Assembly (NCBI GenBank): GCA_963169105.1
Contig: OY720633.1
Location: forward strand, 163,757,780 to 163,821,779
DNA: 64,000 nt
From: Ceriagrion tenellum
Lineage: Eukaryota > Arthropoda > Insecta > Odonata > Coenagrionidae
Direction of reading: 5' to 3'
Part shown: positions 48,522 to 61,190 of the stretch, piece after piece
Numbering within the stretch: position 1 is the stretch's first letter
Layout of the letters: each line of letters begins with the position of its first letter
The notes under the pieces: model-generated
What the model was told of the DNA's origin: nothing
The model's database searches: none
The model's input: the letters and a program-made list of their open reading frames with translations, nothing else
Translations under genes and position numbers: made by a program

Positions 48522-49014
48522 ACACTCTTCCACTCCCTTGCAGCATGGGCATATGGAATGAGTATAGACTGTTATTACACCGTCCTCTTAATTGAATCGA
48601 ATCTGTACAACAATTGCTTCGGCTATTACTCAATCAAGTGCAATAGCACCATTTTATACGACGATGGCAGCGTGGCAGCCGAAAAACGAGTAGTACATAC
48701 ATATTTGGTTCAATTAAGTGTGCGGTGCGATATCTATCTTCTTTCATTACCACATGCTGTTCTACCAGCTCGCCTTACACTGCTGTATTTATTCAAACAC
48801 ATGGGATAATGAAAAACGACTTGAGGAAATAACACGATAGGTGAAAATTTATTCGTTTAAAAATGTCACCTTAGAGGATGAATACTTAAATGAATACTGG
48901 TCTCAAATAAATTCTTATCAGGGCTACTAGCAACCATTAGTACTGTCAATACTTGGTAGAATAGTTAATTTTAGAAAATGTTCAGTCCTACTTAAATATT
49001 TGCTCGTGGCACAG

Positions 49015-49182
49015 AAAGAACAAGGCATCATCGACCAAATTCGTACAACTGTGCAGACGCTACGTGATCTTCAATTGTCATTTACGAGGCATTCCACGAC
49101 AGTGCAAGGAGGTGATCGTGTAAATGCATTTTGTATGACTTTAAGCATGGCTCTGTCTTTGGTATCAAGCGCTGCTAGTTAA
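49015..49182 (+). CDS. Candidate second exon of the unidentified plus-strand gene
   Basis: After an acceptor (GTGGCACAG/AA) the frame reads KEQGIIDQIRTTVQTLRDLQ, LSFTRHSTTVQGGDR and then VNAFCMTLSMALSLVSSAAS before TAA at 49180. It enters in phase 0, matching the donor at 46490. The first 35 residues look like an amphipathic, coiled-coil-type helix. The last 20 are less convincing, and donors inside the exon (GGAG/GTGATC at 49111, or CGT/GTAAAT at 49120) could end it earlier. If terminal, the protein would have 59 residues. I do not recognise the family. An isolated chance open frame remains possible. Confidence 0.35.
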   Translation, partial: KEQGIIDQIRTTVQTLRDLQLSFTRHSTTVQGGDRVNAFCMTLSMALSLVSSAAS

Positions 49183-51012
49183 CGTGGCCTTCAACAGGAT
49201 GCAATATTACATTACAAAATTCCCGGATGACAAATCACATAGTGACCACTCGCAGGTGACTCCGTTAAAATTACTCCGCGGCCAATTCCGCAGTTCAGTG
49301 ACGGATCGTGTATAGTGTAATACAGGCTAACTGAAACGAGTCACGTCAACACCAAGAATATTAGCAACGCTAAGTAGAAGGAAGTTCTAGATGGGGGAAG
49401 GTATGTGGGTACGTTGAAGATTTTTAAAGTGTGAAGTGATGTCGATAGAGAATCGAGGGGCACAGGAAATGTATGGGGGAAATGGAGGTTTTATGGGGAT
49501 CGAGCCAAATGACTACTTATTTATAAGCAAAATTATCATTTGCAAATAATATATTTTCACAAAACGTCTAAATTATAACCCTTTTAGCAAAAAAATACAA
49601 TAACTACATGAACAACAAGGAATAGTTTGAAAAATGACTACCATTAATCTACGGATTTAAAAGCATAGATTTATTGTTTCTACCGACAGGTCAGGTTGCA
49701 CACATTTTAAGTGCTAAGTAATTGACGGGTCAAACTACAGAGGGAGGAAAAATATGAACAAATTCCTCAGGCTTTCTAGATTCATCGGAATACCATACCA
49801 ACCTCAATCTTACGACACGATGCAATGATCATTTAAAGCTTCCTCGAATTCCTTTTCTACTCCAAATTGTGACATACGATAGGAATTCAATGAAGCTGGT
49901 AGAGTTAATAGCGTGTCGTGGGTGAGGTTCATGACAAGTGACATAGACTTCCGCCGTATGACAATGAAACGCATCCAAAGGCACTATGAATGCTATAATG
50001 GTCATCAATGGTAATAACGAAACATTAAAATTCTTCAGACAGCACATAAAACCACACAGCCATCGAAAATATTCTACTAAACCAAATGAAAAATCTCCGA
50101 AGCACAAGACCAAAATAGCGCTTTTCTTAATCTACTCATCTAGCATTACTCCTTTTACAAAATATCTCTTTTGCTCCAATACTTTTATCAGACACACGCT
50201 TCAACGAGGGCAATATCTCCAAGTTTCAGCCAAACAAGATTAAGACGAAAATACTTTAGCGATGTAGAGGCAATAGCGATCACTCAGAACATCCGGAAAA
50301 ACCTAATATGAGGTGCCGATCAGCAATTCATTAAAGGTAAACAACAACTGCTTCAGCCAGCCTTATTACATTACCTCCTCACTGGTTTAAAGGACAAATA
50401 TTTACGGGATTAAACTACAGAATACTCGAATGCTTACTCGTTTACCCGCAGGCCATGAATACTATACGAATCGAGAGTAAAATCACAAATCAGCGTGGAA
50501 ATCGAACTCCAGCGGAACTTTCCCTCTTCGGAAACGGCCGATTACAAAACATTTCCCGCATTTTCACGGTCACTCGGGGGAAGTCGATCCAATTCCCTCA
50601 TTTCAAGGACGAGCACCTTGAATGGACCTAATTGACGCCAAAGTGAAAATTGGAAAGGGGTTTTACGAGAATAAAATATGGCTATTTCGTGACATTTCTC
50701 CCAAAAAATGAGTTCATTACGACGGCCTTACATTCAAGTCCCAAGGTGAACTGCTGAACTATAAGATATTTTGTACTGGTAGGGTTCACATAGGTGCATT
50801 ACTACAAAGAAATGTTCGTTACCACGCGAACAAGGATGGGGTACATGGATTCTCAAAACAGTTTGCCGGGGATATTGTTTTGGGTTCTTCATCTGGTTAC
50901 TTTATGCTGGAAACAACACCATTTGATACAGGTTTCTTTTAATTAAGAGCACCTTTAATTATATAAAAAATATCCCACACAAAGGAGAGCATAACGAATT
51001 ATAAACGAGTCA

Positions 51013-51210
51013 ACAATGGTATATTGCGTCACTAGGAAGGGAAGTAGTGCGTGTTGCACACTCCTACTCCTTTCCCATGTCATGCTAACGATTTTTTGCC
51101 ACATCTGAATGGAAGCTCACTAAAATACTTTTAGATTATAACTGTAATGCAAGGTCATTCACTCTGTAAGCACTTCGCACGTGAAGAAAGCAAAATATGG
51201 TAACGGTTTT
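51013..51210 (+). repeat. Repeat E, copy 1
   Basis: GGTATATTGCGTCACTAGGA, TTTTTGCCACATCTGAATGG and TTATAACTGTAATGC match the copy at 52195-52400 (ATATTGCGCAACTAGGGACG, TTTGTCGCCACATCTGAATG, TTATAACTATAGCG). Similarity is about 70 percent by eye and may extend weakly to 51440. Confidence 0.55.
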
Positions 51211-52194
51211 AATGGATACGGGATTTCTCCTTACAGTAAACTTAAATCAGGTCAGGATAGGTCAGTACGGAGGAAATTAATGAAGCAGAGTTAGGTGTAC
51301 AAATAGATATTTATGAGTGAAACTTAGTGACTCTGCCTACTTCGGAAGGGAACGGCGTGATTGGTATGTATGTATAAACTTTAATCAATTGCTTTCATAA
51401 AAAATGACCATTTATTACTTTAAATAAATATTATTATGCCAATTGTATCGACCAACAGATTTTTCAGGAAACAAATAATCTGAAATATTTCGACCTTCCA
51501 AACCAAAATCTCAGAGTTCTCCATTCACCATTGACACCTCCGGAATCTCCAGTTTAGGTCCAGTTTACTTCACTAATAATTCTCTATTTGAGGCTTCAAT
51601 TTATCTATTTCAATACGGTAATACTTTTAGCAGAGTAAATATGTTGTCCCTAGGATAACCAAACACGATGCGACGTGCATGCAACAGGGAGGAAAAGGGC
51701 CACTTTCTCCCCTAAAAACAGGGTAGAACAAAAATGAACTTTCCGTTCCTCTGTGGCAAAAATGTATTAACATAATAATCACGGCACGTAGAGCGGAGAA
51801 ACTGACTAATCTCTGCTGAAATTATCACTCTCACGAACGGCAAACTAAGCGTGATACTTAATTGAAAATACCCTGATTAAAGACGTTCACATTAAAAGAT
51901 CTTCCTTATCGGAAGATTAAGCAAAAATTCTCTATTCTCAATTCTAAACGAACCGGCTATTCACGACACGTTACAACTGTGCTTGCTCAGCCTTGATCTG
52001 TATCAAAAAATAATAATGAGACAGTAGCCATGCGATTCGGGGCATCCGGAGCCCGTTGAAAAAGAAAGCCACACCATACGACCACTCGTCCGCTCATTTC
52101 ACTCTCATGAGAGGTGAAATTAACTCTCTCTTCTATTCTCCCGCTGCCCACCAAACGGCTGCACTGAGCGCATGTCCACGCATTCCCAAGAATT

Positions 52195-52400
52195 GAAAAT
52201 TAAATAATATATTGCGCAACTAGGGACGGGAAAAGAGCACTGAAACCCGCGCGCTAATGCCGCAAAGACGCGGATTGCGATGCCCAACTTCTTCCCCACG
52301 TGGAGATTTGTCGCCACATCTGAATGCATAGTTGGTGAAAATATTCTTCGCTTATAACTATAGCGTATTATTATTCATACAATTAATACTTCACATCAGA
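52195..52400 (+). repeat. Repeat E, copy 2
   Basis: Second copy of the repeat at 51013-51210, same orientation, 1.2 kb downstream. The middle, around the GCGCGCTAATGCCGC segment, is more GC-rich than in copy 1. Confidence 0.55.
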
Positions 52401-52761
52401 TGGACGCTAAATACGGCCATATTTTTTAAAGATATGTGATTTCTTTCGTTCAATTAATGTTCATCGACTGTTTCATGAATTGTGAAACTTCAATTAAATT
52501 TGAATTTCAAATAAAGTAAACATCCTCATGCTATATAGTTTTGTAAATCGATTAATTTTTACTTTTACATCAAATTAAATACACAATCAACAGGTTATTG
52601 AATAACAATAAAATAACTAGTCCATAAAATGAAATAGCTCATTTGCTCATTAACTATAAAATTAACATACATATTTTATAGTGATTATATCGCATATTAT
52701 TAACTAATAGCGGTCCAATTTCATATTTGTTAATAGTCACGAATGCAGAATTGAGTTTAAG

Positions 52762-52862
52762 AAGATCAATCAGATCCTTCACTTTTATCTAATACAATAA
52801 GAACAAGTATGCCAAGTTCTACGCCAATCTGTAGATAAACGAAAATCGCTCCAACCACCTCA
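52762..52862 (-). repeat. Repeat F fragment, inverted
   Basis: On the minus strand it reads GGTGGTTGGAGCGATTTTCG, then ACTTGGCATACTTGTTCTTA and GATAAAAGTGAAGGAT. This matches the left 100 bases of repeat F. It is the only F copy seen in minus orientation. Confidence 0.5.
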
Positions 52863-53593
52863 AGTGCTGAACCCATCGGATAAGTCGAAATGCGCAATAT
52901 CGTCGCCATACCAAACACCAATAAGAGAGTGCTAACACGGAGAGGGCGTACGGCAAAAGAGAGTCCACACTCTTAAGTCATACGTATGAGGATGTCCTAC
53001 CACAACTGCATGAGCCATAACAGATATAAATTTCTAAATCTTAATAGCCACCGGCATCGTAATTTCTATTGAATTTACAGCATTTTGACAATTATCGAGG
53101 CAATTAGTTCATACCTTAAAACATAAGGTTGTTAGGTACGTTTTTTAAATTTTTATTCATTTTCCCGAAAGTTTTCCCTTCTTACTAACTATTAACTTCT
53201 AACTACTTCCTACAAACAGTTTTTTACGAGAGAATGGCATTTGTAGAAGAGAGGAAAATACTAACACTCCGCGTTATTCTCTGATTCAACACCATGTTAT
53301 TTCGATTGCAATTTGTGAGAAAAACTGCGCGGAAAGGCAGAATTTCGGAGTACTAGTTTACATATTTAATCTAGATTGATTATTGTGGTAATAAAATAAA
53401 CTGAGGAAACAGGATGTTCACAAGATATGGTTAGTAACGTTTTCGGGGCTCAAGAATTCCAAATTAAATTAAAAGTTGTGAATGAATGAAACAACCATTT
53501 CTAATAACTTCCAAATGGCATTAAAATCAAGATTAATAAAATCCAAAGAAACATATGTTTCTTCTTCATTTTATGGGTTTAGCGTTCTTCAAG

Positions 53594-54098
53594 GTAGTTT
53601 GAATGAGATGTTTTCCCAGTCATAATGGAGACTATATTAGAACTTTACGTTTTATTTTCAGCAACTGAAGGAAGCCAGAAGTAAATATTGTAATATTAAT
53701 GGTGCAATAATATACTTTTATAGGATTTAATCCTCAAAATTTACATGAAATATCGGTATGTCTTTAATTTGGCTCATTTTTCACGTGGTGCGTTTAAAAC
53801 TCCTTCATAACGGAAGACTTTTTAAGAATCTGAAAAAAATACTGAGGTAACAATATGGTTAATTACAAAAATAGTAACGATAATAAACAAACTACACACT
53901 TATTTTTTGACGATATCTCAGAGTTCGAAATTCCTCATTTTTAAGTAAGGTCTCCGAGTAGTACGAACACGTACCATTTCCCACGTAAAAGAGACGGTAT
54001 GTCTTGGCAAATATCTCGTAAAGTTGTTCGGTACGGGGCTAATGATTTGGTGTTTTTGGAAGGGGGAAGTAAATTTCTATAAAATGTGACCAAATCCA
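53594..54098 (+). repeat. Repeat G, copy 1
   Basis: About 500 bases with ordered blocks CCCAGTCATAATGGAGACTA, TGCAATAATATACTTTTATA, GTGCGTTTAAAACTCCTTCA, AAACAAACTACACACTTATT, CGTACCATTTCCCACGTAAA and TTTGGTGTTTTTGGAAGGGG. The blocks recur in the same order at 55016-55510 and 60704-61190. No protein is encoded. Confidence 0.75.
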
Positions 54099-55015
54099 TT
54101 GATTCCTAGGTGAAATGATATACCTCTCAAACTACTTAATGCGTAAGGAGACTTTTTAGAACATGCGGAAAGTATAATGGGACAATAAAAAGGGCCTTTG
54201 TAGGCATCTGTCATATATATACCCTAGTCTCTCAGGTCAGCAGGGCCAGGAAAACCATCAAAATCACCACTTATTCCCGCTTAAAAAAAATAGAGTGGCG
54301 TCAGATGAAGATTTATCGAAATGGGAAGAAGGCACAGAGTAATGGAAACGGAAGGCAGACAATGGCGTCCACACAGGTATGCTCTGGATTTGAAGCCGAG
54401 ATCTTACGGGATCCACAGCTACCTTTAAATTCATTTTACCTCGGTCTTTCAGTGGGGGGAAACCACCTCATTAACCCTTTGCGTTCCATGCAACGAAACA
54501 TCGTTTTACAGTCTTTTCTCGCAGTAATATCGACAATACATATAGTTGTACTTTTCCAGGTCGGATTTAAAAGTTTTAGGCGAATCAAAAACAAAATACA
54601 ATTAAAAATTTTCAATTGAATTAATGTTTGTTTCAATGGAAGCATTTTCCTTCAATTCAATAGTTTTCAAAATGTCAAAAAGTAAGCTAAACGACCATTT
54701 AAAAAAAGGTGATGCAAAATATCCGATAAGCAATGACGTAGGATAATTTACAGAAAAATTAAAAATTTTGTAAAATAAAAAAATAAAAAAATCGATATTT
54801 TGTTTTGTTTCGATCGACGCACTTTCCTTAAATCAAATTGTTTGGAAAATATCAATATTATGATAAAAACGTGTATTTTCATAAAAAAGAATGAATAAAA
54901 CAAAATACCCGATAACCAGAGAGGCCTTGAAAATTGCCGTGACAATGGAAGTTCTAAGTGCAATTTCCCGTGATTCCCCATGAAATTACGACAGCGCCAC
55001 GGAAATCCGCATTTA

Positions 55016-55510
55016 AAGTAGTCCGAGCGAGATATAGTTCCCCAGTCATAATAGAGACCATATTCGAATTTTACGTTTTTATTTCGCCAGCTGTAGGACA
55101 CATCAATAAAATATTGCATTATTAATGGAGCAATAATATAATTTTATATGACAGAAATTGTAAGTAATTAAATTAAAATATCGAAATAAGTCTTTAACTT
55201 GACTCATTTCTCTCGTGCGGTGCGTTTCAAACTCCTTCAAAACGGAAGGTTTTTTGCGATACCCAAGAACCTACTGCGGTGACAATATGATCAATTTTCA
55301 AAAATAGTTGAGAAAATATACAAACTACACGCTGTTAGTTTTTTCACGACATCTAAGTGTTATAAATACCTCATTTTGTAAATAATGCCTCTCTGGAGTG
55401 CACACACGTACCATTTCCCATGTAAAAGGGCTGGTATTTTCTGGCAAATATCTCCGAAAGTAATGTGGTAAGGGGTTGGATTTTTGGTGTCATTTGAAGG
55501 GTGAGATGTC
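55016..55510 (+). repeat. Repeat G, copy 2
   Basis: Blocks CCCAGTCATAATAGAGACCA, GGTGCGTTTCAAACTCCTTC, AAACTACACGCTGTTAG, CGTACCATTTCCCATGTAAA and TTGGTGTCATTTGAAGGGTG. This is the copy closest to copy 1, and it lies 0.9 kb downstream of copy 1. Confidence 0.75.
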
Positions 55511-55539
55511 CACCGCTAATTCCCATCGCCACTTGATCG

Positions 55540-55756
55540 AGTGCCAACAAAAATCATTTCAACCGGCCGCGCGGCAGCAACCCGTGGAATAGAAGCATCT
55601 GAAGCACCGCCGCCGTCATTCGCGGGTCACTCGCTCTCGGCTCACTCGGCTCGCTCAGCACAGCACTTTCACCCGGAGTATCAAAACGAATGCAGGCACT
55701 CCTCGGCGCGCGAATGCCAAACGCTCGTTCCACCACCCCGTGAATTATTGCGGAGA
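55540..55756. other. Short CpG-rich block between repeats G and F
   Basis: GC-rich sequence (for example CGGCCGCGCGGCAGC and CTCGGCGCGCGAATG) of about 215 bases between two AT-rich repeats. Open frames on both strands here (plus 55541-55765, minus 55554-55946) are most simply GC effects. It might be a small promoter or the remnant of a GC-rich gene segment. Confidence 0.35.
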
Positions 55757-56310
55757 TTGGAGTGATTTTTGCAAACGAAGAGATTTGCGCGACACTTCGC
55801 GCATACAGAGATGAGAATGGACCAACTTTATATTTTCCATCTATTCCCAATATCACCATATTCCGCGCCATTTGCACTTCATACCGATTTGGTTCTTTAA
55901 GTGATTCAACGCTATTATTTACACGTAGCCTTATCGCACGTGACATACATTTCGTAAGATATCGATTACATAGTCCAGATTTTCTAATAAACGCGAAAAA
56001 ATACTCACTATTTTAATAGCTGCTAACAAATATCAAAGCGTCACGCCGAGTCCACCATTCGGCAAGAGCACATTTCAATAAAAAATTTCAAACACCGCCA
56101 CGAAAAGTCGAGTCATTGGATGCTTTAATTTAGGAAGAAAAGTAAAATACAATTCTTGCCATTTGCATGGACATCCACTGCCTGTATGGTGAGCTCCAAC
56201 GCATAAACAGATGCACTTTGACGAAAAATGGCCCAATATTTTTTTTCGACATACTTGAAAACTAAATTAAATTTGCACCCAATGACCCACGAGCCACCTT
56301 AGGTTGAGAC
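55757..56310 (+). repeat. Repeat F, full copy 3
   Basis: It starts GGAGTGATTTTTGCAAACGA, continues ACACTTCGCGCATACA, CGTAGCCTTATCGCACGTGA, GCTGCTAACAAATATCAAAG and GAGCTCCAACGCATAAACAG, and ends AATGACCCACGAGCCACC. It is the most CpG-rich of the three full copies. Confidence 0.6.
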
Positions 56311-56439
56311 CCAGGGAACCACTGACAGAGTTGCCCCAAAACACCAACAAGTATTATCCATCTCTCTAATTCACAAAAAACTACTGCGACCATCTGATTT
56401 CCGTGATAGTCATTTTTTTCGTCCGTTTTCTACACCACC

Positions 56440-56500
56440 ATCGATAGCCATCAATTCGAATATTGTTTAGCGGCAGTTCTCCACCCTTGGTTATCTTTTC
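56440..56500 (-). mobile_element. Short RTE-related fragment
   Basis: The plus-strand sequence CATCAATTCGAATATTGTTT and GGCAGTTCTCCAC matches CATCCATTCGAAGATTGTTT and GTAGTTCTCCAC at 29033-29070, the region just beyond the RTE C-terminal fragment. It is probably a 3' remnant of the same family. Confidence 0.35.
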
Positions 56501-57189
56501 AGCAAACAGTAAAAGTCACTCATACATTCACATCCAGACATCCCACATGATTTGGTTCATATACTACGAACTAGGCCTTACTCGGTAATTATTCATACTC
56601 GTCGTTCCCTTTATTGATTCTAGGAGACAAAAATTTCTAATATCTTTCTTTCACATAATAAGAAATACCGTTCATTTTCATTAAATATGGACACTGGGGC
56701 GAGGAACATATTGCGAACGAAAATTCACTATTTTTTTAGCGATCACCACGAGATGACTCTCGAGTAATAACTGCATTTCGGAGTACAAAAGATATCGCCG
56801 AAACAAATTAAAATATCCATCATTTTGCGAGTATAATAGGTACCCCACAATTGTACTGTCATTTCTCAAAGCTATGATATTTTATACACTGCATAGCTAT
56901 AATTTGGCAATTTAACTCATACAAGTTTATCCATTACGATAATCATTGGAGTGAGGGCCTATTTGAAAGTTTTCCACGAAAATGCAATTAGAAAGAGAAT
57001 TTCTTTGAAGAAGTAAATGAGTTCGTTTTACAGAGCTGACCAGTAGTCATCAATACTTATCTGTAGCACAGCAGAGGCAATGCGTATTGGCAAGGGGCAA
57101 GCTTCACAGAGAAAAGACGTTCGTCATACATCGTGTCCATTAACGCAAGGTTAAATTATTTGTAATATTTATTTTTTGCCAGCATCGGC

Positions 57190-57362
57190 AAATCACGAGT
57201 CAAGCATGCGATTGTCACTACATTACACTTACTATTCGGCAACAGCACATTTCAATAAAACAACCACTACATTTCGAACACCGCGACGAAAAGTCTAGTA
57301 ATAGAATGCTTTAATTCAGGAAAAAATGTACAATACAATTCTTGAAATTTCCATGGCCATAC
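57190..57362 (+). repeat. Repeat F partial copy
   Basis: TATTCGGCAACAGCACATTT through ATACAATTCTTG matches 56055-56160 inside F copy 3 at about 85 percent (TTCGGCAAGAGCACATTTCA in that copy). The left portion is weaker. It lies 1.15 kb from the matching part of copy 3, same orientation. Confidence 0.6.
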
Positions 57363-60300
57363 ATTTCTTTCGCTAATTACAAGGAGATAACAGCCATATT
57401 TCAGATTATGTGAATAATTGCAAAAGCTGTTATCTTCAGTAGATAAATAATTGAGACCTGAAAAAGTTTTACGAACGCTGCATCTTCCAAGTTTCTGGAA
57501 TTTGAAAAATTCGCGTTCGACTCCCAGTCGATATTGGAATATCCCTCCGATTCTACAATGCGGAGGAGCGGAAACCAATAAGTGTATACGAGCCATATTT
57601 TGACAAAAAAAGCTTAAGGGCATAGACTATCAGAAAGTTTAAAATAAGTCTTTTTCAAGGCATACCACCAGGTGGCACGCGTGTCATAGGTTACTAGGAC
57701 AATGATATTGTACCACTATTCTGGAACATTCTGCTCTTTTCTGTACGTCCGGAAAAAATTTTGTTTTCGGAAACCAACTTTCACATGCAACCCGATCTGA
57801 CCCCACAACTGAGAGGCCATAGTCCCATAAGGCACTGATAGCGCAGATCAAGAAGATCGGCCCGGTATCAACAGCTACTGATTTCGACGAGACTGAAGTT
57901 CACGGAATCGGCCGAGGTACTGCAATGTGGAAGTCAACGGGAAACCACCACATTAGCCTTCCTAGCAGATGTAGCCCATCATTTAAACTATATCGCGCAT
58001 GATGCATTCCTCCAGGTAAAACATTCCGGAGGTAAAATAGTCCCCCAATCGGATCTCTGGCTGGGGAATACTGGCAGGAGTACATTCGCCATACAGGATA
58101 AGGTTCTGTGCGTTAACAGTTTAAATAGGACCGTAATTTCAAGGCTTGTCAATTTATTCTGAACTGAACTGGGGATTCATCAAAGGCCCTTTTACCCAGT
58201 TGTGGATCAATTAACAGCCTGCCAGCTTTCCTTACAGTGAGTGAATCCTTTTAGAGTGAATCAGAGGCAGAGGAATTATCTACGCCTTAGTAACAAAATA
58301 ATACTTATGCGCCAGACATTAAAAGAGATAGCAAAGCCAATCACATCTCCGAAAAGAACTTGTATTAGTAAGGTCTCTAAATAGTACAGATAAAAGCAAT
58401 CAAGAAAACCACACCCATACCTTAGATTTTCAAGGGGCGATTCCGATTCCTTTCAAACTATTATAGCGCTAATGGCCATCGGCCACAAGCATAAAGAGAT
58501 ACACCAACTAGCCAACACCGATTGAAGCTTTTAAGTCAACATTTAGCGGAATTATGGGTACTGACGTATCATTCAAAGGGGGAATTTGGAGACGTTTATT
58601 TATTTCTTTTCTACGCAACGATGAGTAAAATTACTTCAACTGCACGAACGCTAGGGTTGAAAACGTAATAAAATGTTCCGAACGAACGGTATGATGAAAT
58701 GGAGACTTTCCCACTAATGTTCATGCTTTCTTTATTACTATGGGAAGAAAGGCTCAACCAAAGCATAAAAAATAATGCTCACCCACGTACAAGTCAACAG
58801 CGACTTATTCACAGAAGCAGGTCAACTCAATATTTCTCTATCTTCGGATGTACCAACAGAGGTGGTTATGTCTCCTGGCTCTCACCCCGGCTAGATGTCG
58901 TCATATGCAACCAGTCCCCATTTGCATAGTAACGGCCACGAATTGAGCAGTGCGTTGGCTCTAGTCAGCTACGACAATCTCGAAATTCAGCGGGAGATTT
59001 CAATTACTGACAAAGACAACGATTTCAAAATAACATCTACTGATTGCTTCTTTACATATATTCACATTAAAACTGAGACGGGCGATTCGCAGATAAACAA
59101 TATTGTGAAATGAACTTCAGTCACGAGTACATTTCACTCTAATAAAATTAAAATCATTCAGGCTTGTATCGACAGCAAAAGGAATTACATTATATTATAT
59201 TATAAAGCAGTGGGTCCTAAATTGTGCGCTACCGCCCTAAGAGTGACGATACTTTCATCTAGCAGGCAAAAAGGAACAAGGGTGCGGCGGGGTACCGACC
59301 AAATAGAATATACCATATGAATACACGGCCAAGGATTGATAAACTCGTTATATAGAGGATTAAAAAAACATAACTTTAATCATTTAATTTCATTATTATA
59401 ATCTTCCTGTATAGGCCATGTAGTCTATGGTTTTAAAGCTTAAGGTAGGAGGGCGCTGGGAATAGGTTCACGGTCCCAAGGAGGCGGTGACTCGAAAACG
59501 TTTGGAAAAAAAAACCGGTCTACGGGTCTGTCAAGCTACGATTAGACAATCATGCCCTGTAAAGGTAACCGTAAATGTATAATACGGCAGCGCAAACCGC
59601 CATATTATGTGGTGAAAATAGGATTAGTAGTCAAATATACTTTTTTATTGGGGAATCAGCGAATGAGCTAAATCAAAGTGAAAAAAATCAAACGTAAATA
59701 CAGAAATCAAGAGTAAACAACGTAAATGGCACTGCCCCGGATGCATTTGTATTTGCTTGAAATATGTACCTGGCGGCGTTTGAAACAAAACCCTCGATAT
59801 CACATCCTGGTTAATAATCCTGAAGAGTTCTGATTTCTTCGTGAGAATGATAATCCTGGAGTTATCTGTGTAACGTGCGTCACGCAGTTCACGACTCTTT
59901 GCCAAGCGGCTTCCGGCCAAATGAGGAACATAAGGTTTCAAACGCAAAACATAAGTAGCTTCCTTCTTGAACGCTAAGCTTTTTGTCTGGTATAAGTTGA
60001 CCAAGAGATGAAGTAGCCTTTACATCAATGATAGGGAAACTTATAGCTCGGGTTTGAAAAAAAGGATAAGACAATAATGCGAGTCTCTACGTATGAGGGC
60101 AGCTCGATGACGAAAGGATAATTTGGAGAAGAAAGAGGTGGAGAGAAACCAGGCTTCGGCAGGGGCAATCTTCCGTTTATTTTTTACGGGTTATTCAACA
60201 CTTAAACATCATTATCTTACATAAACATTATCTAACTATTACTACCATAACCATTAACTACATCATTATTATACAAAAGCTCCCCTATCTGAAATTCGCC

Positions 60301-60703
60301 TTTTTCTAGTGTAGCGCCTGCGCATCTCTTCCGACGGCGTAATGCACTACACACGGCATGCAAATAGAGATCGTGAGTCAAAACTTAGGCTCGCAAATGG
60401 ACCACATGAAAAAAGCCACACAGTCTTAAATATGAAAACATCCATGCCAGTATATTAAAATAAATGGAATCATAACAGTCGAAAAATTTTAGCGCGTGCC
60501 CTCCAGAAAGCACCATGCACAGTCGATTTAATTTCAGTGCTTGGAAGAATAAGGACACTTATCAGCGGAACCTCCACATGTTCCACTATGTATATACATA
60601 GGAAAGCAGCGATGAGACCTCAATCGGAGGATTGCGGACTCAAATCCAATCAAAACTTGTCCACTTCTGACTGAAGTTAAGATTGAATGCAACCCGATAT
60701 GCA

Positions 60704-61190
60704 AAATTAGTTCGAGCGAGATTTATTCCCAGTCATTATGAAGATCATATTCGTATTTTATTGTTTAATTCCAGCAGAGGCAAGAAGCAAAAATGATATA
60801 ATGCAACATCAAAGGAGCAAAATTAAATTCTCAGCAATTAGATAGGTACGCCAATACGATTCTTCAGCTTGACTCAATTTCTAACGTCGTACGGAGAGAA
60901 CGGCTTTAAAACAAGGTTTTCTTGGGAGATTCTGAAAAATGCTGTCATTCAGTCGTTTAAAAAAATAATTGAAAAACATAAAAATTACACAATTAAATCT
61001 CTGACAAAACCTGGTAAGAGTTCAAGTTCTCATTTTTAAGTCTCTCAGGAGTGCATACGCGTACGATTTCCTAAGGAAAACGGCTTCCAAATTTTGGCAA
61101 ATAAGTCGAGAAGCATAAGGTAATATTCTAACAATTTTGGAATCATTGGAAAGGTGAAATATTTCTCTCTAAAATCGGGCCAAATTCAAA
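60704..61190 (+). repeat. Repeat G, copy 3
   Basis: Blocks AATTAGTTCGAGCGAGATTT, CCCAGTCATTATGAAGATCA, GTGCATACGCGTACGATTTC and TTTTGGAATCATTGGAAAGG match copies 1 and 2 in order. It is the most diverged copy. Similarity to copy 1 seems to continue to about 61245. Confidence 0.65.

Larger units (their letters stand above)
46490..49014 (+). other. Putative first intron (2.5 kb)
   Basis: It is bounded by GTGAGT at 46490 and TGGCACAG at 49014, with a pyrimidine-leaning TTGCTC before the acceptor. It contains a full-length SINE (46888-47185), a repeat F copy (47930-48521) and an open stretch at 47749-47930 with no supported function. Confidence 0.4.
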
